Source: Virgisporangium ochraceum (lineage in GTDB: Bacteria > Actinomycetota > Actinomycetes > Mycobacteriales > Micromonosporaceae). Taken from it: DNA of 64,000 bases. Both the position numbers and the translations under genes were made by a program. The stretch is from contig NZ_BOPH01000062.1 in the NCBI RefSeq assembly GCF_016863655.1, positions 62,001 through 126,000 of the forward strand. Reading direction: 5' to 3'. Numbering within the stretch: the stretch's first letter is position 1; each line of letters begins with the position of its first letter. Below are positions 34,701 to 43,527 of the stretch, piece after piece. The notes below the pieces were generated by a model, which was not told where the DNA came from, ran no database searches, and saw only the letters and a list, made by a program, of their open reading frames with translations.

Positions 34701-35087
34701 GCGGCGCTGGGCACCCCACGCCGCGGGATGGGTGAGCGTCACATGCGACGGCGTGGCGTTCGCGACCCGGTGCGCCTCCAGCGCGACGCGGCGCAGCACC
34801 GTGGCGATCAGCTCCGTCGACCGGATCTCCCGGTCGCCGAGGTAGACCGTCTCCTCGTCGATCCGGCGCTTCGGGTACGGCTCGAAGCGGTGCGGATGGA
34901 GCCGGGCGGAGTGGACGGCGTCGCGGCCCGCGAGGATCGATCCGTCCTCGGCGGCGTAGACGGCCGACGGCATGATCGGCGCGCCGTCGAACAGCAGGGC
35001 CTTGGAGCGTCCATCGGGCCAGCGCAACACGGCGACGGTGTTCGAGGTTCCGAAGTCGATCCCAAGCCGAAAGCCACTCTCCGCCAC
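31731..35087 (-). CDS. Transmembrane fusion: Hsp70-type ATPase, Pro/Gly linker, TM helix, extracellular amino-acid-binding-type domain
   Basis: 1118 residues. Residues 1-410 are an Hsp70 nucleotide-binding domain: phosphate loop 1 GIDFGTSNTVAVL near 9, phosphate loop 2 VVYDFGAGTFDATVV near 187, adenosine motif VFLVGGSSRIP near 350. The Hsp70 substrate-binding domain is missing. Residues about 410-755 are Pro/Gly-rich with MSGPP and GQQGYPGQPG repeats. A single helix (LVGALAAGAVVLLLVVGGIV) follows near 765. Residues 790-1118 match type I solute-binding proteins of the branched-chain amino acid ABC group (KVAYLGILSGDNSGDGKAIR, VVGVVGPIWFTEAEKAMP). The ATPase should be cytoplasmic and the binding domain outside. 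GTG 35087 is preferred; an upstream start would enter the divergent gene. Confidence 0.88.
32975..33072 (-). repeat. 15-bp tandem repeats encoding MSGPP units
   Basis: The unit read on the minus strand is ATGTCCGGCCCGCCC-like and recurs about six to seven times in phase with the reading frame, giving MSGPPMSGPP... in the linker of the Hsp70 fusion. Because units are 15 bp, slippage keeps the frame and can change the linker length. Confidence 0.75.
33195..33345 (-). repeat. Repeats encoding PGQQGYPGQ units
   Basis: Imperfect repeats encode GQQGYPGQPG and GQPGQPG in the same linker, a second and different repeat family from the MSGPP array. All indel-size differences I see between units are multiples of 3. 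Confidence 0.7.
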
Positions 35088-35148
35088 CCGCGCAGCGTAA
35101 ACAAGCCGCGCAAGCCTGCAAACCGCCCCACAGGGCAAAATCGCGGGC

Positions 35149-35598
35149 ATGACCGTACTGCTGGGGTTGATCCATTCCGGCATCGGCGCTGTCTGGCTGG
35201 GGTCGATGGTCTACAGCCTGGGCGTCGTGCAGCCCCGGATCGGCAGACTCTTCGGCGATCCGGCGAAGGCCGAGGACGTGTACCGCGAACTCGCCGCCGG
35301 CAACCGCTGGCGGGTCGTGGCGATGATCGTGTTCCTCGGCCTGTCCGGAGCGGCGCTGATACTCGGCGGGGGCGACAGAACCACGACCTGGTGGGCGCTG
35401 ATCGCGGCGAAGGTGGCGCTGCTGCTGGCGGCCGCCGCCCTGTTCTGGTGGGTCTCCTGGCGCGGCTGGCCCGCCCGTGTGTTCGCGCTACCCGAGGAGC
35501 TTGCGCCGTTGCAGCGCCGCTTCCGCCGGACCGCCATCGTGATGACCGCTCTGGTGGGACTGGCGTTCGCGCTGGGGGTGGTGGCCGCCCACTCCTGA
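35149..35598 (+). CDS. Small four-helix membrane protein
   Basis: 149 residues. Four hydrophobic helices (about 3-22, 58-75, 85-105 and 128-146) are separated by a charged loop (GRLFGDPAKAEDVYRELAAG). The layout, with IHSGIGAVWLGSMVYSLGVV first, is reminiscent of CopD/DUF4149-type proteins but I cannot assign it. It is divergent from the Hsp70 fusion (61 bp between starts) and ends 3 bp before inverted repeat copy 2. Confidence 0.7.
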   Translation: MTVLLGLIHSGIGAVWLGSMVYSLGVVQPRIGRLFGDPAKAEDVYRELAAGNRWRVVAMIVFLGLSGAALILGGGDRTTTWWALIAAKVALLLAAAALFWWVSWRGWPARVFALPEELAPLQRRFRRTAIVMTALVGLAFALGVVAAHS

Positions 35599-35600
35599 GC

Positions 35601-35676
35601 GCCGATCCTGCAGTTGTGGCCCCCTGTTTGCCCGGAATAACCCGGGTTTGCGGGGGGCCACAACTGCAAGATCGGC
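35601..35676. repeat. 76-bp inverted repeat element, copy 2 (convergent junction)
   Basis: Arms at 35601-35621 and 35656-35676 (21 nt each, one mismatch) around a 34-nt spacer, the same total and spacer length as copy 1. The right arm is identical to that of copy 1 over 21 bases; the spacer sequence is unrelated. It lies between the small membrane protein gene and the end of the glutamate permease gene. Likely a bidirectional terminator. Confidence 0.85.
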
Positions 35677-35689
35677 GGGGGACGGAGGG

Positions 35690-36661
35690 CTACGCGTCGG
35701 CCGCTACCGCCGCGGGGGGAGCTGGAGCGGCCTGCTTCGGGGATCTGCGGCCGCGCGCCAGGCGGCGCTGGACGTATTCGGCCAGCTTCGACAACGCGTA
35801 GTTGATGATGATGTAGATGGTGCCGATGACGACGTACGTCTGGATGCCGTTGCCGAGGAACTGGATGGTCTGGCCGGCGACCCGCAGGATCTCCTCGTAC
35901 GTGATGATGAAGCCGAGCGAGGTGTCCTTCAGCACCACCACGAGCTGGCTGATCAGCGCCGGCAGCATGATGCGGAACGCCTGCGGCATCAGCACGATGT
36001 ACAGCGTCTGGAACGTGCTCAGGCCGATCGCGTCGGCCGCCTCGCGCTGGCCGGACGGCAGGCCCTCCATGCCGGAGCGCAGGATCTCGCCGATCACCAC
36101 GCCGTTGTAGATGGTCAGACCGATCACCAGCGTGTAGGTCAGTGCCGGGATCGTGATGAAGCCGAGGTCGAGGTCCTCCGCGCCGGCCTGGCTCAGGAGC
36201 ACCCACACGAAGAAGATCGTGATGACCACCGGGATGCCCCGGAACACCTCGACGCACAGGCGCGTGATGAAGTTCAGCGTCACCACGAGCGCGCGGACGA
36301 CCAGTCCCAGGCCGCCCATGTCGCCGAAGCGCCGCTTCATCACGGCCTTCAGCTGCACCCGCGCGATCGCGAGCGCGGTGCCGACGATCAGGGAGCACAC
36401 GATCGCCAGCGACGCCGCGATCAGGGTGGCCTTGAAGCCCTCGCCGAACCGCTGCCACAGCTGGTCGAAGTTCTCGTTGCTCGGGTCGATGAGCGGGCCC
36501 CACAGCTCCATCGAGAGCTGGCCCTTCTCCTCGAGCGGCACGTAGACGAAGAAGTACGCGCCCACCACGGCGAGCACCGCGGCGACGATGCTCACGATGA
36601 TCGTCACCCGCCTGGCGCGGGGGCCGGGAGCGTCGTACAGAACCGCCTGCTGGTTACTCAT
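35690..36661 (-). CDS. gluD: Glutamate-type ABC transporter permease GluD
   Basis: 323 residues, a HisM-type ABC permease with about six helices. The EAA loop is EAADAIGLSTFQTLYIVLMP. The first 60 residues carry a helix and a periplasmic stretch typical of the longer GluD. The C-terminus is Arg/Lys then Ala/Pro-rich. It is last in gluABCD, starting 3 bp after the gluC stop. The complex imports glutamate (or a related polar amino acid) in Corynebacterium; substrate here is by homology and gene order. Confidence 0.88.
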   Translation of the reverse strand: MSNQQAVLYDAPGPRARRVTIIVSIVAAVLAVVGAYFFVYVPLEEKGQLSMELWGPLIDPSNENFDQLWQRFGEGFKATLIAASLAIVCSLIVGTALAIARVQLKAVMKRRFGDMGGLGLVVRALVVTLNFITRLCVEVFRGIPVVITIFFVWVLLSQAGAEDLDLGFITIPALTYTLVIGLTIYNGVVIGEILRSGMEGLPSGQREAADAIGLSTFQTLYIVLMPQAFRIMLPALISQLVVVLKDTSLGFIITYEEILRVAGQTIQFLGNGIQTYVVIGTIYIIINYALSKLAEYVQRRLARGRRSPKQAAPAPPAAVAADA

Positions 36662-36664
36662 GGA

Positions 36665-37372
36665 TCACCGGGCCCTTACCGTGCGACGTTCGAACCGGTC
36701 GAGCAGCAGGCCCAGCGGCATCGTCAGGATGAGGAAGCCGATGGAGATGCCGATGAACACCGGGATCACCGGTTCGCCCTGCGAGATCACCAGGTCGTAG
36801 CCGGTCTGCGACAGGTCTCCGACCAGGCCGAAGAAGCCGGCGAGCGCCGAGTTCTTGATCATCGCGATGATCACGCTGCCCAGCGGCACGGTGGCCGCCT
36901 GCCAGGCCTGCGGCAGCACCACGTACCGCAGGTTCTGGGCGAAGGTCAGGCCGATCGCCCGGGCCGCCTCGGCCTGGCCGGGTGGAACGGCGTTGATGCC
37001 GCTGCGGATCGCCTCACACACGAACGCCCCGGTGTAGAGCGAGAGCGCGACGACGGCGAACCGGAAGTACGGCAGGTCGTAGTCGAGCCGGCCGAACACC
37101 AGGTTCAGCCCGGGGATGTTCATGAAATCGGCGTTCGACCCCAGCACCGGGAGGCCGAACGCGATCATGAAGAACACGATCGTGAGCGGCGAGTTCCGGA
37201 AGACCGTGACGTACGCCGTGCCGAGGAACCGCAGCGGCGGCACCGGCGAGATCCGCAGCACCGCCACGATGGTGCCGATGAGCAGCGCGCCGGTGGCGGA
37301 GAGAATGCAGAGCTGGAGGGTGAGCCAGAAACCCTTGGCGAACAGATCGAGGTTGTCGAATAGGGCGCTCAT
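36665..37372 (-). CDS. gluC: Glutamate-type ABC transporter permease GluC
   Basis: 235 residues, five to six helices. The His/Glu/Gln permease start is DLFAKGFWLTLQLCILSATG, and the EAA loop EAARAIGLTFAQNLRYVVLP makes contact with the ATPase. ATG start, 57 bp after the gluB stop. It forms the membrane dimer with GluD. Confidence 0.9.
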   Translation of the reverse strand: MSALFDNLDLFAKGFWLTLQLCILSATGALLIGTIVAVLRISPVPPLRFLGTAYVTVFRNSPLTIVFFMIAFGLPVLGSNADFMNIPGLNLVFGRLDYDLPYFRFAVVALSLYTGAFVCEAIRSGINAVPPGQAEAARAIGLTFAQNLRYVVLPQAWQAATVPLGSVIIAMIKNSALAGFFGLVGDLSQTGYDLVISQGEPVIPVFIGISIGFLILTMPLGLLLDRFERRTVRAR

Positions 37373-37429
37373 GGGCTCGTATCCGTTCCGAACACGGCTG
37401 CCTCACCCTCCATCTCTGTCAATTGGGAA

Positions 37430-38320
37430 CTAGTACCGCTGGATGGCGGGCATCGCCGGGAGCTTGGCGTTCGGGATCTTCCCGGCCGTGTCGTCCCAGG
37501 CCTTCTTGTAGCGGCCGTCCTTGTTGGCCTTCTCCAGGGTGTCGTTGATGAAGTTGCGGAAGTCGGTGTCGTCCTTCTTCAGACCGACGCCGTACGGCTC
37601 CTTGGTGAAGGTGTCACCGGCGAGCTTGAACTTGCCCTCGTTCTTCGAGATGAAGCCGAGCAGGATGACGTTGTCGGTGGTGACCGCGTCGACCTGGTTG
37701 CCGGTCAGGGCGTCCACGCACTTCTGGTACGTGTCGAACAGCACCAGCTGCTGGCCCTCGTTCTGCAGGTACTTCTTGATGTTGTTCGCCGGGGTCGAGT
37801 TCGTGACCGAGCAGACCTTCTTGGTCGTGGTCTTGAACGAGTCGGGTCCGGTGATGTCGGACTCGTTGTTGCGCACCATGATCGTCTGACCGGCCTCGTA
37901 GTACGGTCCGGCGAAGCTGATCCGCTGCTTGCGGGTGTCGTTGATCGTGTAGGTCGCCACGACGATGTCGACGGTGCCCTGCTCGATCACCTGCTCGCGC
38001 ACGGCGCTGGGCGCCTCGGAGAACTCGACCTGGTCGTTGGTGAGGCCCAGCTCGTTCGCGATGATCTTCGCGATCTCGACGTCGAAGCCGGCGGGCTTGC
38101 CGTCCAGGCCCTTGAGGCCGAAGCCGGGCTGGTCGAACTTGGTGCCGACCTTGATCTTCTTGGCGTCCTTGAGCTTCTGCATGGTGCTGCCGGCGGCGAA
38201 CGTCGTTTCGGTGTTGACGTCACCCGAACCGCCGTCGTCTCCGTCGTCGCCGCCGCACGCGCTGAGACCCAGCGCGAGCACCGCCACCGCCGCGTACGCG
38301 GCGAGCCGGTTGATTCGCAT
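37430..38320 (-). CDS. gluB: Glutamate-type ABC transporter substrate-binding lipoprotein GluB
   Basis: 296 residues. The signal peptide ends in lipobox LGLSACG (Cys about 22), followed by a Gly/Asp linker. The mature part is a family 3 solute-binding protein: VGTKFDQPGFGLKGLDGKPA, GFDVEIAKIIANELG and FSEAPSAVREQVIEQGTVDI. It delivers substrate to GluCD outside the membrane. I chose the ATG of MRINRL with AGGGAG upstream; an in-frame ATG five codons earlier is possible. Confidence 0.92.
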   Translation of the reverse strand: MRINRLAAYAAVAVLALGLSACGGDDGDDGGSGDVNTETTFAAGSTMQKLKDAKKIKVGTKFDQPGFGLKGLDGKPAGFDVEIAKIIANELGLTNDQVEFSEAPSAVREQVIEQGTVDIVVATYTINDTRKQRISFAGPYYEAGQTIMVRNNESDITGPDSFKTTTKKVCSVTNSTPANNIKKYLQNEGQQLVLFDTYQKCVDALTGNQVDAVTTDNVILLGFISKNEGKFKLAGDTFTKEPYGVGLKKDDTDFRNFINDTLEKANKDGRYKKAWDDTAGKIPNAKLPAMPAIQRY

Positions 38321-38357
38321 TGCTACTCCCTCCACATTCGACGCACTGGGAACAGAA

Positions 38358-39131
38358 CTAGTGCGTCAAAATCTTCGACAGAAAATCCTTGGCCCGGTCG
38401 CTGCGGGGCCGCGCGAAGAACTCCGCCGGCTCCGCCTCCTCAACCAACTGGCCGTCGGCCATGAAGACCACCCGGTTCGCCGCGTGGCGGGCGAAACCCA
38501 TCTCATGGGTGACGACCACCATCGTCATGCCGTCACTGGCCAGCGAGGTCATCACGTCGAGCACCTCGCCGACCATCTCCGGGTCGAGGGCGCTGGTGGG
38601 CTCGTCGAACAGCATCGCCTTCGGCTGCATCGCCAGCGCCCGCGCGATCGCGGCCCGCTGCTGCTGGCCGCCGGAGAGCTGCGCCGGGTACTTGTCGGCC
38701 TGGTTGGCGATGCCGACACGTTCGAGCAGGGCGTTGGCGCGGTTCCGGACGTCGGAGGACTTCTCCTTGCGGACCTTGACCGGCCCGAGCATCACGTTCT
38801 CGAGGATGGTCTTGTGCGCGAACAGGTTGAAGGACTGGAACACCATGCCGACCTCGCTGCGGAGCTTGGCCAGCGCCTTGCCCTCGGCCGGCAGGAGCCG
38901 GCCATCGAACGTGATCGCACCGGTGTTGATCGGCTCCAGCCGGTTGATCGCCCGGCAGAGGGTGGACTTTCCCGATCCCGATGGTCCGATGACGACCACC
39001 ACCTCGCCGCGCGCGATCGACAGGTTGATGTCGCGCAGCACATGCAGTGAACCGAAGTACTTGTTCACCTCCGAGAGCACGATCAACGGATCGCCCGATG
39101 AACGCGCCGGCTCGGTCTTGGTCATTTCCAT
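38358..39131 (-). CDS. gluA: Glutamate-type ABC transporter ATPase GluA
   Basis: 257 residues. Walker A is GPSGSGKSTLCRA near 51, the Q-loop VFQSFNLFAH, the signature LSGGQQQRAAIARAL, Walker B MLFDEPTSALD and the H-loop THEMG. All fit the polar amino acid uptake group (HisP/GlnQ). It is first in the gluABCD operon. The 200 bp upstream to surE hold both promoters. Confidence 0.94.
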   Translation of the reverse strand: MEMTKTEPARSSGDPLIVLSEVNKYFGSLHVLRDINLSIARGEVVVVIGPSGSGKSTLCRAINRLEPINTGAITFDGRLLPAEGKALAKLRSEVGMVFQSFNLFAHKTILENVMLGPVKVRKEKSSDVRNRANALLERVGIANQADKYPAQLSGGQQQRAAIARALAMQPKAMLFDEPTSALDPEMVGEVLDVMTSLASDGMTMVVVTHEMGFARHAANRVVFMADGQLVEEAEPAEFFARPRSDRAKDFLSKILTH

Positions 39132-39279
39132 ACAGAGCCGCTCCTAACGCCCGTAGCGTCCGCCACGATGGGCGAAACTCTAACCGTGGCCCAGTTCCGT
39201 GATCGGCGCGCCAAAGTCACGGACTGATAACGCCGTGCACTGTTTTCGCCCCTCACCGAGGTTTCGGTTGATCGGCCCG

Positions 39280-39296
39280 CTGTCGGCAGCCGACAG
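39280..39296 (+). promoter_or_regulatory. Perfect 17-bp palindrome upstream of surE
   Basis: CTGTCGGC-A-GCCGACAG is a perfect inverted repeat just before AAATAAT, a likely -10 for surE. It is well placed for an operator. Which regulator would bind is unknown. Confidence 0.45.
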
Positions 39297-39331
39297 AAAT
39301 AATGCAGGTAACCGACAAAGGAGGAATCCCG

Positions 39332-40114
39332 GTGCACGTGCTCATCACCAACGACGACGGGATCGACAGCCCGGGCCTCGCCGCTCTCGCGGTCGCCACC
39401 CGCGACGCCGGACACGAGATCACGGTCGCCGCGCCGAGCCGGGAGTACTCCGGCGCCAGTGCCGCGCTCACGGCGGTGGAGGCCGACGGCCGCATCCTGG
39501 TGGAACCGCGGACCCTGGCCGGCCTGCCCGGTGTGACGGCCTGGTCGGTGGCGGCGTCGCCGGCGTTCATCGTGCTGGTCGCGCTCACCGGTGGCCTCGG
39601 CGCGCCGCCCGACCTGGTGCTCTCGGGCATCAACATCGGCGCCAACGCGGGCCGGGCGGTCACCCACTCCGGCACCGTCGGCGCCGCGCTCACCGCCGCG
39701 CTGGGTGGCTGCCGCGCCGCCGCGTTCTCGGTCGGGCACAGCATCCGCCCGCCGGCGCAGCCGACCTGGCAGACGCCGGCCACGCTGGTCACCCGTCTGC
39801 TGCCCGCGCTCGCCGACATCCCGCCGGGCGTCGTGCTGAACGTCAACTGTCCCGACGTGCCGAGCTTCGACCAGGTCCGCGGCGTGCGGCGGGCCCGGCT
39901 GGCGACGTTCGGCGCCGTGCAGTTCACGGTGTCCGAGCGCGGCGAGGGCTACCTGCGGATGACGCTCGAGGACAACGAGGCCGCCCTGGAGGAGGGCACC
40001 GACGAGTACTACCTGAACCGCCAGTACGCCACGGTGACCCCGATCCGGCCGGCCGCCGAGGCCGCCGACATCGCCGTGCAGGTCGACGACGTGGATATCG
40101 CCCTGCCGGTGTAG
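39332..40114 (+). CDS. surE: 5'/3'-nucleotidase SurE
   Basis: 260 residues, a metal-dependent phosphatase of nucleoside monophosphates. The N-terminus VLITNDDGIDSPG has the two metal-binding aspartates; SGASAALT supplies the phosphate loop and LSGINIGANAGRAVTHSGTVGAA the second metal-site Asn and surrounding loop. GTG 39332 is set by AAGGAGGAA (39318-39326). A longer in-frame ATG at 39302 would overlap this ribosome site. It is 29 bp before miaB. Confidence 0.9.
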   Translation: MHVLITNDDGIDSPGLAALAVATRDAGHEITVAAPSREYSGASAALTAVEADGRILVEPRTLAGLPGVTAWSVAASPAFIVLVALTGGLGAPPDLVLSGINIGANAGRAVTHSGTVGAALTAALGGCRAAAFSVGHSIRPPAQPTWQTPATLVTRLLPALADIPPGVVLNVNCPDVPSFDQVRGVRRARLATFGAVQFTVSERGEGYLRMTLEDNEAALEEGTDEYYLNRQYATVTPIRPAAEAADIAVQVDDVDIALPV

Positions 40115-40143
40115 CGGGTGACCGCCTACGCTGGTCCATCGAG

Positions 40144-41598
40144 ATGGACATGGAACAGCGCACCTACGAGGTCCGCACCTTCGGCTGCCAGATGAACGTC
40201 CACGACTCCGAGCGCCTGTCCGGGCTCCTGGAGTCGGCCGGATACGTGAAGGCGGCCGACGGTGCGCAGGCCGACGTCGTCGTGTTCAACACCTGTGCGG
40301 TGCGGGAGAACGCCGACAACCGCCTCTACGGCAACCTCGGCCACCTGCGTCCCGTGAAGAACGCCCACCCGGGCATGCAGATCGCGGTGGGCGGCTGCCT
40401 CGCGCAGAAGGACCGCGGCGAGATCGTCCGGAAGGCACCGTGGGTCGACGTCGTGTTCGGCACGCACAACATCGGCTCGCTGCCCACGCTGCTCGAACGC
40501 GCCCGGCACAACGAGAAGGCCGAGGTCGAGATCCTCGAGTCCCTCGAGGTGTTCCCGTCGACGCTGCCCACCAAGCGCGACAGCGCCTACGCGGGCTGGG
40601 TGTCGATCTCGGTGGGCTGCAACAACACCTGCACCTTCTGCATCGTGCCGGCGCTGCGCGGCAAGGAGAAGGACCGGCGGCCGGGCGAGATCCTGGCCGA
40701 GGTGCAGGCGCTGGTCGCCGAGGGCGTCCTCGAGGTGACGCTGCTGGGGCAGAACGTGAACTCGTACGGCGTCGAGTTCGGCGACCGGCTCGCGTTCGGC
40801 AAGCTCCTGCGGGCCACTGGCGCGATCGAGGGCCTGGAGCGCGTCCGCTTCACGAGCCCGCACCCGCGCGACTTCACCGACGACGTGATCGCCGCGATGG
40901 CCGAGACCCCGAACGTCTGCCACTCGCTGCACATGCCGCTGCAGTCGGGCTCCGACGAGGTCCTCAGGCGGATGCGCCGCTCCTACCGGGCCGACAGGTA
41001 CCTCGGAATCATCGAGAACGTGCGTAGGGCCATGCCCGACGCGGCGATCACCACCGACATCATCGTCGGCTTCCCCGGCGAAACCGACGACGATTTCGAG
41101 CGCACCCTCGACGTGGTGCGCCAGGCGCGGTTCTCCAGCGCGTTCACGTTCCAGTACTCCAAGCGGCCCGGCACCCCGGCCGCCGACATGCCCGACCAGC
41201 TGCCCAAGGCGGTCGTGCAGGAGCGCTACGACCGGCTGATCGAGCTGCTCACGGAGACCACCTGGGCGGAGAACAAGGCGCTGGTCGGGCGCCGCGTGGA
41301 GGTCCTGGCCGCCGTAGGTGAGGGCCGCAAGGACCAGGCGACCGGACGCATGTCAGGCCGCGCCCGCGACGGGCGGCTGGTCCACTTCGCGACCGGCGGA
41401 GCCGAGGTCCGCCCCGGCGACGTGGTCGAGACGGAGATCACCTACGCCGCGCCGCACCACCTGAACGCCGACGGCGAGCTACTCAGCCACCGGAAGACCA
41501 AGGCCGGCGACGTCTGGGCACTTGCCCAGTCCGTCCCCGCTCCCCGTCCGCAGGGGACCCTCCTGGGTACTCCAAAGCTGGCCGTCCGCAGCACCTGA
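40144..41598 (+). CDS. miaB: tRNA-2-methylthio-N6-dimethylallyladenosine synthase MiaB
   Basis: 484 residues, a radical SAM enzyme that methylthiolates i6A37 of tRNA. N-terminal cluster cysteines are in FGCQMN (near 14), NTCAVRE (near 49) and GGCLAQK (near 84). The radical SAM CxxxCxxC is in GCNNTCTFCIVP near 158; the TRAM domain ends the protein. miaA, which makes its substrate, is 2 kb downstream. ATG 40144 is used; ATG 40150 two codons later is equally possible. The last 30 residues are a non-conserved tail. Confidence 0.95.
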   Translation: MDMEQRTYEVRTFGCQMNVHDSERLSGLLESAGYVKAADGAQADVVVFNTCAVRENADNRLYGNLGHLRPVKNAHPGMQIAVGGCLAQKDRGEIVRKAPWVDVVFGTHNIGSLPTLLERARHNEKAEVEILESLEVFPSTLPTKRDSAYAGWVSISVGCNNTCTFCIVPALRGKEKDRRPGEILAEVQALVAEGVLEVTLLGQNVNSYGVEFGDRLAFGKLLRATGAIEGLERVRFTSPHPRDFTDDVIAAMAETPNVCHSLHMPLQSGSDEVLRRMRRSYRADRYLGIIENVRRAMPDAAITTDIIVGFPGETDDDFERTLDVVRQARFSSAFTFQYSKRPGTPAADMPDQLPKAVVQERYDRLIELLTETTWAENKALVGRRVEVLAAVGEGRKDQATGRMSGRARDGRLVHFATGGAEVRPGDVVETEITYAAPHHLNADGELLSHRKTKAGDVWALAQSVPAPRPQGTLLGTPKLAVRST

Positions 41599-41758
41599 CC
41601 AGGCTGCTCCCGCCCTCCCGCTCCCGCGCTCCCGCCCTCCCGCTCCCGCCCTCGGTCCCCCGCGCGGGCGTCCACCCCGCCTCCCGGGCGGGCGTCCACC
41701 CCCGGCCCTCCGCGCCCCCGCCCTCTCCGCTCCCGCGCCGGCGTCCGCCCCTCCACCC
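41599..41758. other. C-rich low-complexity intergenic DNA
   Basis: The segment is almost all CCCGC/CTCCCG units (CCGCTCCCGC, GCCCTCCCGCTC). It carries no convincing gene: reading frames through it are Arg/Pro or Gly/Ala runs. It lies between the miaB stop and inverted repeat copy 3, in the same setting as the G-rich stretch beside copy 1. Confidence 0.7.
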
Positions 41759-41837
41759 GCGTCGATCTTGCACTTGTGGCCCCCGATAAAGGCGACAAGT
41801 CCTGACATAGTGGCGGCCACGACTGCAAGATCGACGC
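41759..41837. repeat. Inverted repeat element, copy 3 (convergent junction)
   Basis: Arms of about 21-23 nt (41759-41781, 41815-41837) around a 33-nt spacer. Core arm: GATCTTGCACTTGTGGCC with GGCCACGACTGCAAGATC. The outer base pairs read GCGTC/GACGC instead of GCC/GGC of copies 1 and 2. It lies between the convergent miaB and DUF349 genes. Confidence 0.82.
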
Positions 41838-41945
41838 CGTGGAGGCGTGGACGCGGCAGGGCACGGTCGGGGCGCGCGGGAGCACGCGCTCGTGGATGTG
41901 CGGCAGGGCATGCGGGTGGTCGCGGCCGGAGCGCGCGGGAGCGGC

Positions 41946-42019
41946 GCGCGCGGTGGCGCGGGGCAGGGCGCGCGGTGGCGCGGGGCAGGGCGCGCGGTGG
42001 CGCGGGGCAGGGCGCGCGG
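41946..42019. repeat. 22-bp tandem repeat, three and a third units
   Basis: The unit GCGCGCGGTGGCGCGGGGCA plus GG repeats at 41946, 41968 and 41990 with no mismatch, then a partial unit to 42019. It ends 5 bp before the DUF349 stop codon. Perfect identity suggests a recent or unstable expansion. Confidence 0.85.
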
Positions 42020-42024
42020 AAAGG

Positions 42025-43248
42025 CTAGCTGGCGCCCTCGGCCAAGGCGAGGAACTGGCGCTTCGACTCGAGGGCCTTTTCGGCCTCGCGGATCCGTTTG
42101 GCGTCGCCCGCCGTGCGGGCTCGGGCCAGGCGCTGCTCGGCCTCGGCTACCTGGTCGCGCATCTGGGCCAGCAACGGGTTGTCGGCGGGGGCGGTTCGGC
42201 GCCACGCGGCGTCCATCGCGGACTTGACCTTGTCCTCCACGGCGCGTAGGCGGCGGTCGATGCCCGAGCCGGCGTCGCGGGGTAGGCGGCCGACGTCGTG
42301 CCACTGGCCCTGGATCTCGCGGAACTTCGCCTGCGCGGCCTTCGGGTCGGCGTCGACGTCGATGGCTTCGGCCTCGGCCAGGAGGGCCTGCTTGCGCTCC
42401 AGGTTGCCGCGGAGCTCGGCGTCACGGGCGGAGAACACCTCGCTGCGCCGCTTGAAGAACGCGTCCTGGGCGGCGCGGAAGCGCTCCCACAGCTTCTGCT
42501 CGGTCTCCTTCGACGCGCGGGGCGCCGCCTTCCACTCGCTCATCAGCTGCTTGAGCCGGTCGGCGGTGGCGTTCCACTCGGACGACTCGGAGAGCGACTC
42601 GGCCTCGACGACCAGCTCCTCCTTGCGGCCCTGGGCCTGCTTGCGGGACTGGTCGAGCGTGGCGAAGTGGGCACCGCGCCGGCGGGCGAAGCCGTCACGG
42701 GCCGCGGCGTACCGCTTCCACAGCTCGGAGTCGGTCTTCTTGTCGACGCCGCGGATGGTCTTCCACTCGTCGAGGATCTCCTTGAGCCGGTCGCCGGCGG
42801 ACTTCCAGCCGGTGGCCTCGGTGGCGATCTTCTCCGCCTCCTCGACCAGCGCGGTCTTGCGCGCGACGGCCTCGACCTTCGCGGCCTCCCGCTCGGCCCG
42901 CGCCGCGCCGGCCCGCTCCTCGGCGGTGGTGGCGAGCTTGTCGAGCCGGGCCGCCAGCCCGTCGAGGTCGCCCACGACATGTGCCTCGTCGAGGCCGCTG
43001 CGGAGCCGCCGGATGCTGTTCAGCGTCTGGGACGCGTCGGCCGCACCGCTGCCCAGCCGGGCCTCGAGCAGGTCGACCTCGACCACCAGGTCGAGGTACC
43101 GGCGCACGAAGTGCGCCAGGCCCTCCTCCGGGGTGCCCGCCTGCCACGACCCGACCGATCGCTCCCCCGCCGCGGTCTTGACGTACACGGTGCCGTCGGA
43201 GTCGACCCGGCCGAAAGTCGCCGGATCAGCCATACCCCGCTCGCTCAT
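42025..43248 (-). CDS. DUF349 coiled-coil protein
   Basis: 407 residues, highly charged and helical. It contains at least three DUF349 repeats of the form W-K-x2-D-R-L-K-x2-(L/M)-x-E-W-K (for example SAGDRLKEILDEWKTI and TADRLKQLMSEWKAAP), and FREIQGQWHDVGRLPRDAGSG. DUF349 proteins are widespread in actinobacteria between miaB and miaA. No activity is established. I chose ATG 43248 (MSERGMADP), which has AGGA upstream; an in-frame start at 43323 would add 25 non-conserved-looking residues. Confidence 0.85.
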   Translation of the reverse strand: MSERGMADPATFGRVDSDGTVYVKTAAGERSVGSWQAGTPEEGLAHFVRRYLDLVVEVDLLEARLGSGAADASQTLNSIRRLRSGLDEAHVVGDLDGLAARLDKLATTAEERAGAARAEREAAKVEAVARKTALVEEAEKIATEATGWKSAGDRLKEILDEWKTIRGVDKKTDSELWKRYAAARDGFARRRGAHFATLDQSRKQAQGRKEELVVEAESLSESSEWNATADRLKQLMSEWKAAPRASKETEQKLWERFRAAQDAFFKRRSEVFSARDAELRGNLERKQALLAEAEAIDVDADPKAAQAKFREIQGQWHDVGRLPRDAGSGIDRRLRAVEDKVKSAMDAAWRRTAPADNPLLAQMRDQVAEAEQRLARARTAGDAKRIREAEKALESKRQFLALAEGAS

Positions 43249-43527
43249 GCCATCCTCGTTCCATCCGGCCCCCGGCGTCTCCGGGCCGCGTGACTCACAG
43301 CCCGGTGCCACCGGTGCCGCCATCGCACCAGCATTGTTTCCCCGTCCGGCATTCTCACAGGTCGTCCTAGGGCTAAGTCGACCCGTCGCCGCCGATTCGT
43401 GACCTTCTCCGACACGCTTTGCGCGTGTTACGGGCGGTACGGGAGTCGAACGGCGGTGCCGATACGGTAGTGCCGTGTTCCGCGTTACCGCAGCGTTCCG
43501 CTGGTATCCGTCGCTCGCGGAGCGATC

